Source: Pempheris klunzingeri
Lineage: Eukaryota > Chordata > Actinopteri > Acropomatiformes > Pempheridae
Assembly (NCBI RefSeq): GCF_042242105.1
Contig: NC_092014.1
Location: 4,713,874-4,777,873, forward strand
DNA length: 64,000 nucleotides
Reading direction: 5' to 3'
The translations under genes were made by a program, and so were the position numbers. Within the stretch, counting starts at the first letter, position 1. Every line of letters begins with the position of its first letter. This document shows positions 60,697-64,000 of this stretch, piece after piece. The notes under the pieces are model-generated. The model was not told where the DNA came from, ran no database searches, and saw only the letters and a program-made list of their open reading frames with translations.

Positions 60697-63600
60697 CTAT
60701 AGGAGAAGAGATCAGAGGCAGAGGAGAGAGAGGAGGAATCGTCAAGGTTAATAGAATAATTCCTTTATTAATCCTTCACAGGAAATTACTTTGTTACAGC
60801 AACAGTACAGACAGACACCCCACAGACAACAAACAGCCACCACAAGACAACCAACAGATTATATGAAAATATTATGTAAAATATGTACAATCTAAAATAG
60901 AATAATATAACATAAGACTAGGACACAATATCAAAAAAATAAAAAGAAACATCTTGTGCAAGACTAGACTACAAGCATGTAAAGACAGGATTATAAAGGT
61001 CAGGTGTCTGTTGACGAATGAGTCACTACTTTCTGTCTGGTTCCACAGCCCACGTTCTGCAGTTCTGTGTCATGTTGTTTTCTGCCTTTTTGAATATGTG
61101 TCTTTAAAGCTGCTGTAATCCACCATGGGCACCGCTGGATAGTAACACGTCACATTTACTCCTTTACATGTACTTGAGAGGTTTTCTAATGGACAGCACC
61201 TCTGAGTAGTTGTTTTGCTGAATCATTTTGACTCTTACTCAAGTACATCTGCAATAAAATGTATGTGTATGTATGTGTTAAACTGATGATCTGTTGAGGA
61301 CTTGTTTTAACGCAGTAGGCTACACAATGTAATGAATTGAATCTAATTAAGTTACTAACTGTTTGAGTAGTTCTTTATGAGATAGAAGTAGTTATTGTGG
61401 AGTACTTTTATTTCGACTTGAGCACCATTTTTGTTTACTCTGCTCACCCCTGAGCTTGACTGTATCATCACCCCAATCCCAAGGCTGAAGTATCCCCCAG
61501 CTCTTTCCAGCTTTATGAATAATCTATAAATAATGTTTTTTTGGTTTTCTGGTTTGTAAAGTTTGAGTTTAAGGCTCACTGGTGTTGTCAAACAAGCTCT
61601 GATAAACCTATTGTATGCTAGCTCTCCGGCAACAAAAGACAGGGAGTTGCTATTAGCAAATTGCTGGAGCAGAGGGTTGAACATCAGGCACCAAAAGAAA
61701 GCCAAAAGAAGACTTACATGTATGTAGCCTCTGCTAAATGTGCAGATATCCAATTTTTTGTTAACATGTTCACTGTAATAATGCATCAGTGTTGTCTTTA
61801 TAGCGTGTTCCACTGCTATCAAGTGGCTAAAAAAACATGAACTTAACTTAAAACAATTGAAACATATTACCACTGTGTTTTTACTGAGTCTGCAGCAAAT
61901 GATGATTTAAACAAATTATGAAAAAGGGCACAAAGAAAAAAACTGGATATTTACATGCTGCAGGAACAAGTCTGCTGGGTGCGGCTGGGGTGGCCCTGTG
62001 ATTACCTTTAACTTGTAAACCCTAAAAGACAGAATGACATAGTTGTCAGAAAAATATACTACTCCTGAACAATTTAACACAGAGTTTAACATATTGTTTA
62101 ACATATTTTTCCACGACACAAGAAATATCTTGGAAAAGTTCTTCGTGATTGTGCCTGCTTACCAGGTTTTGTCGTTCTTGAAGCATATAGCCAGACAGAC
62201 AGTGAACGCAGCCACAGCGGCCATGATGCCCAGAACGCCCCCAACAAGATCTGACACAAACAGGACAGGGAATGTCATGTCAGTTAAGAGAAAAGCATAT
62301 TGTATTCATCCTAGTGAAAAGAACAAACCCGGGTTGTATGACTGATTTTCATGCAATTATCTCAATACACTTTGACATTTTAAGAAATCAGGAGCACCGA
62401 TCTAGAGCATGTAATGTGCAACAGGAGAACACCTTGAAACACAGCAGGGGTGCCAAGCATTACTTTTTAAAAGAGAAACATCAGTGTATTTTCTAAGGAC
62501 ATTAAAACCACATTAGGTTTTTATGCAAAAGTGCAACTGTGTCATCAACATCAAACATATCAAGGACACTGCACTGGAGAACATCCCATCCACATTAATT
62601 TGCCAAATGGATATTGTGGTGTCAGGTGTGAACAGTTCTATGCTGACAAGCTTTTATAAAATAAGAAAAATTAACATCTTAAACTTAAACTGATGTGATC
62701 CATGACAAACCAGTTCATCCAACTGGTTTCCTTCGTAGTAATTCAAGGCAAAGCCACAAAACAACACACAAAATGCTCGGCAGCACTGAAAGACAAACTT
62801 TTATTCACATTTGGAAACCTTTACCTGACGATGGTGGCGGTGGTTTTGTTCTTCCTATGACGGACTCCCATGATGCAGTGTGGCTCCACTCACTCCAGAT
62901 CAGCCCGGGCAATTCTGGGTCACTGGCTTTCACTCGAGCGCGTGCCTCGTACCTTTCGCCCTTTATAAGTTCATTTTCGTCCAGCAGCACCGTGAATGTC
63001 TCGTTATCCTCTAATGGAACTTTCCGCACAGAAGGATCCTGCGAAAGAAGAAACAAACGCATGGGTGTTTAAAACTTTGATTCTCCTGTCGGTACATTCA
63101 CTCTTGCTTGAATTTCCAACCACTTGAATCATTCAGACATTAACATACACACACTCATTTATGCATTCATAAAATTAAGATATATACTCACACTCCATGA
63201 CTGATCCACTTGTTTCCACTGCAGTTCGGAGCTGTACATCGAGAATTTTTCATGCTTGGTAACTTGAGCATTCCAGGTGACAGTGGTGAGGTTGATGTGT
63301 GGTTCTGATGGAGGATTCAGCTTTACTGCAGTATCAAACACACACACACAGTTCGTTTTAGGTCATTGTGAATAGCTGACGAGGTAAATGACAACTAGGT
63401 GGCGATGAATAATTCATTATACTCACCGTGACAAGATGGCTTGTAGGTCATAATCAAATTTTGATTCATAGATTTACAGCTCAGGTTAAAGGCCACCAAA
63501 TAGCTGTATATAAACTGACAGAAAAAAGAATATTGCTCTTAGGAAACATTCATAAGAAACGAAATAATATCTAACATAATGTAAAGCTTTGAAAACTATG

Positions 63601-64000
63601 ATGCTTTTGTTTTTGGTAGCAAAGGCAATGATTTGCTGGACAGTTGCACTCATAACATGCTCTGATTTTGGAGGCTATCCTCTTTTTTTTTCTTGCCTTG
63701 AGTTAGATGAGAAAATCGATAACACTTTTACATCTGAATGAGGTGCTTCCGCTCTCAGCATAGCGTCAGCAAGAGAACAAATAAGCTTATTTCTTAAAGT
63801 GTTCAATGTCCTCTGACTAATTTTCCTCTGAACTGATATGTATGGATATTAAATAGATTTTTACATGTGCTGGTAACAATAATGTTTGGTTCCTACAGGG
63901 CTTCTCAGACTCACAGTCCATTCATCCTTGAAGATTAAGGAGCACTTCTTTAGTGCTGGTCTGGAGACGTCAACAGGCTCCAGGTTACAGGAACTGTTGA
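59698..64000 (-). CDS. il2rb: Interleukin-2 receptor subunit beta-like (3' seven coding exons, partial)
   Basis: Type I cytokine receptor chain. In mammals it pairs with the common gamma chain, binds IL-2/IL-15 and signals through JAK1 and STAT5. Seven exons join in phase to about 558 visible residues: ectodomain D1 part (63915-64000, 63427-63514), D2 (63192-63325, 62825-63038) with WSEWS, membrane span (62163-62250), box 1 exon (61955-62021) with Pro-rich ITGPPQPHP, and a 332-residue tail (59698-60696). The tail opens DWLSPHF, aligned with human KWLSSPF, and ends near YLPVRQ, like the STAT5-docking tyrosine at the human C-terminus. The signal peptide and first exons lie outside the window. 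A small exon between box 1 and the tail may be missing from this model. Position beside tmprss6 supports orthology. Confidence 0.88.
60755..60990 (-). repeat. Retroposon 3'-end fragment
   Basis: TTCCTTTATTAATCCTTCAC then AGGAAATTACTTTGTTACAG on the plus strand is the reversed tail of a common fish retroposon. It is followed by AT-rich sequence like that at 31060-31240. It lies in the last il2rb intron. Confidence 0.5.
61955..62021 (-). CDS. il2rb: il2rb exon with box 1
   Basis: Encodes the membrane-proximal VYKLKVITGPPQPHPADLF, a Pro-rich box 1 that binds JAK kinases in this family. Phase 2 in, phase 0 out at donor GTAAAT. Confidence 0.8.
62163..62250 (-). CDS. il2rb: il2rb transmembrane exon
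   Basis: Hydrophobic LVGGVLGIMAAVAAFTVCLA followed by basic CFKNDK. Acceptor TTTGTGTCAG, donor GTAAGC, phases 1 in and 2 out. Confidence 0.88.
62825..63038 (-). CDS. il2rb: il2rb D2 exon with WSEWS
   Basis: Second half of the membrane-proximal fibronectin III domain: YEARARVKASDPELPG, WSEWS (62883-62897), then RTKPPPP as in human FRTKPAA. Phase 0 in, phase 1 out. Confidence 0.9.
63192..63325 (-). CDS. il2rb: il2rb D2 first half
   Basis: Encodes VKLNPPSEPHINLTTVTWNA and LQWKQVDQSWS, the start of D2. Phase 1 in, phase 0 out at GTGAGT. Confidence 0.88.
63427..63514 (-). CDS. il2rb: il2rb D1 exon
   Basis: Encodes VAFNLSCKSMNQNL and YKPSCH, the end of D1. Acceptor TTTTCTGTCAG, phase 0 in, phase 1 out. 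Confidence 0.85.
63915..64000 (-). CDS. il2rb: il2rb D1 exon, cut by window edge
   Basis: The last 86 bases of an exon encoding NSSCNLEP and ALKKCSLIFKDEW, the cysteine pair region of D1. Donor GTGAGT, phase 0. The 5' part is beyond 64000. Confidence 0.82.

Noticed and set aside
61140..61265. Possible third fragment of the CAGTGGTGGA-type MITE
   Set aside because: Only loose similarity (ACTCAAGTACAT, TTTACTCCTTTAC); the diagnostic ends are absent.
61718..61772. Possible extra il2rb exon between box 1 and the tail
   Set aside because: Good acceptor (TTATTACAG) and donor (GTAAGT), but the upstream exon leaves phase 0, which makes the first codon here a stop; it would need phase 2.
61355..61873. 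172-codon minus-strand open frame in the last il2rb intron
   Set aside because: Hydrophobic and unlike any receptor segment; it lies within the intron defined by good flanking splice sites and contains repeat-like sequence.

Overview
This window is vertebrate nuclear DNA, almost certainly from a ray-finned (teleost) fish. Genes are split into many short exons with GT-AG introns. Between them lie long AT-rich stretches full of (CA)n, (GT)n, (TC)n(TA)n and (GATA)n microsatellites and fish-type dispersed repeats. No bacterial, viral or plasmid organisation is visible. I built the exon models by hand from splice signals, reading-phase continuity and remembered mammalian orthologues; nothing was aligned by software.

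Three protein-coding genes can be supported, all on the minus strand. (1) c1qtnf6: two coding exons (14954-15501 and 20677-20857), a secreted 242-residue collagen/C1q protein, with a probable non-coding first exon near 25.4 kb. (2) tmprss6 (matriptase-2): 17 coding exons between 42932 and 56308 join into one open frame of 795 residues (membrane anchor, SEA, two CUB, three LDL-receptor class A, trypsin-like protease) with an intact catalytic triad. (3) il2rb: the seven most 3' coding exons (59698 to the window edge) of an interleukin-2 receptor beta-like chain. They cover part of the cytokine-receptor ectodomain with WSEWS, the membrane span, box 1 and a long tail; the signal peptide and first exons lie beyond 64000. 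One tRNA-Arg(CCG) gene is at 39739-39811 (+), and a decayed tRNA-Cys-like sequence is at 38912-38984.

Layout: 1-13.6 kb holds no recognisable gene, only repeats. 13.6-25.5 kb is c1qtnf6 with a 739-bp inverted-repeat transposon just past its stop. 25.5-42.7 kb is gene-poor, with the tRNA gene, retroposon remnants, a possible LTR fragment and pyrimidine-rich tracts. 42.7-56.3 kb is tmprss6. 56.3-59.7 kb is a short intergenic gap. 59.7-64 kb is il2rb.

The same three genes are neighbours on human chromosome 22q, which supports the orthology calls, but the order differs. In the direction of transcription the fish order is il2rb, tmprss6, c1qtnf6; from memory the human order is C1QTNF6, IL2RB, TMPRSS6. 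The genes do not form one pathway: TMPRSS6 restrains hepcidin signalling in iron balance, IL2RB transmits IL-2/IL-15-type signals in lymphocytes, and C1QTNF6 is a secreted C1q/TNF-family factor.

I found no wholly new system. The most unusual points are a duplicated phosphotyrosine/phosphodegron module in the il2rb tail and a tmprss6 intron bounded by complementary (AC)n and (UG)n tracts, one of which abuts the splice acceptor.
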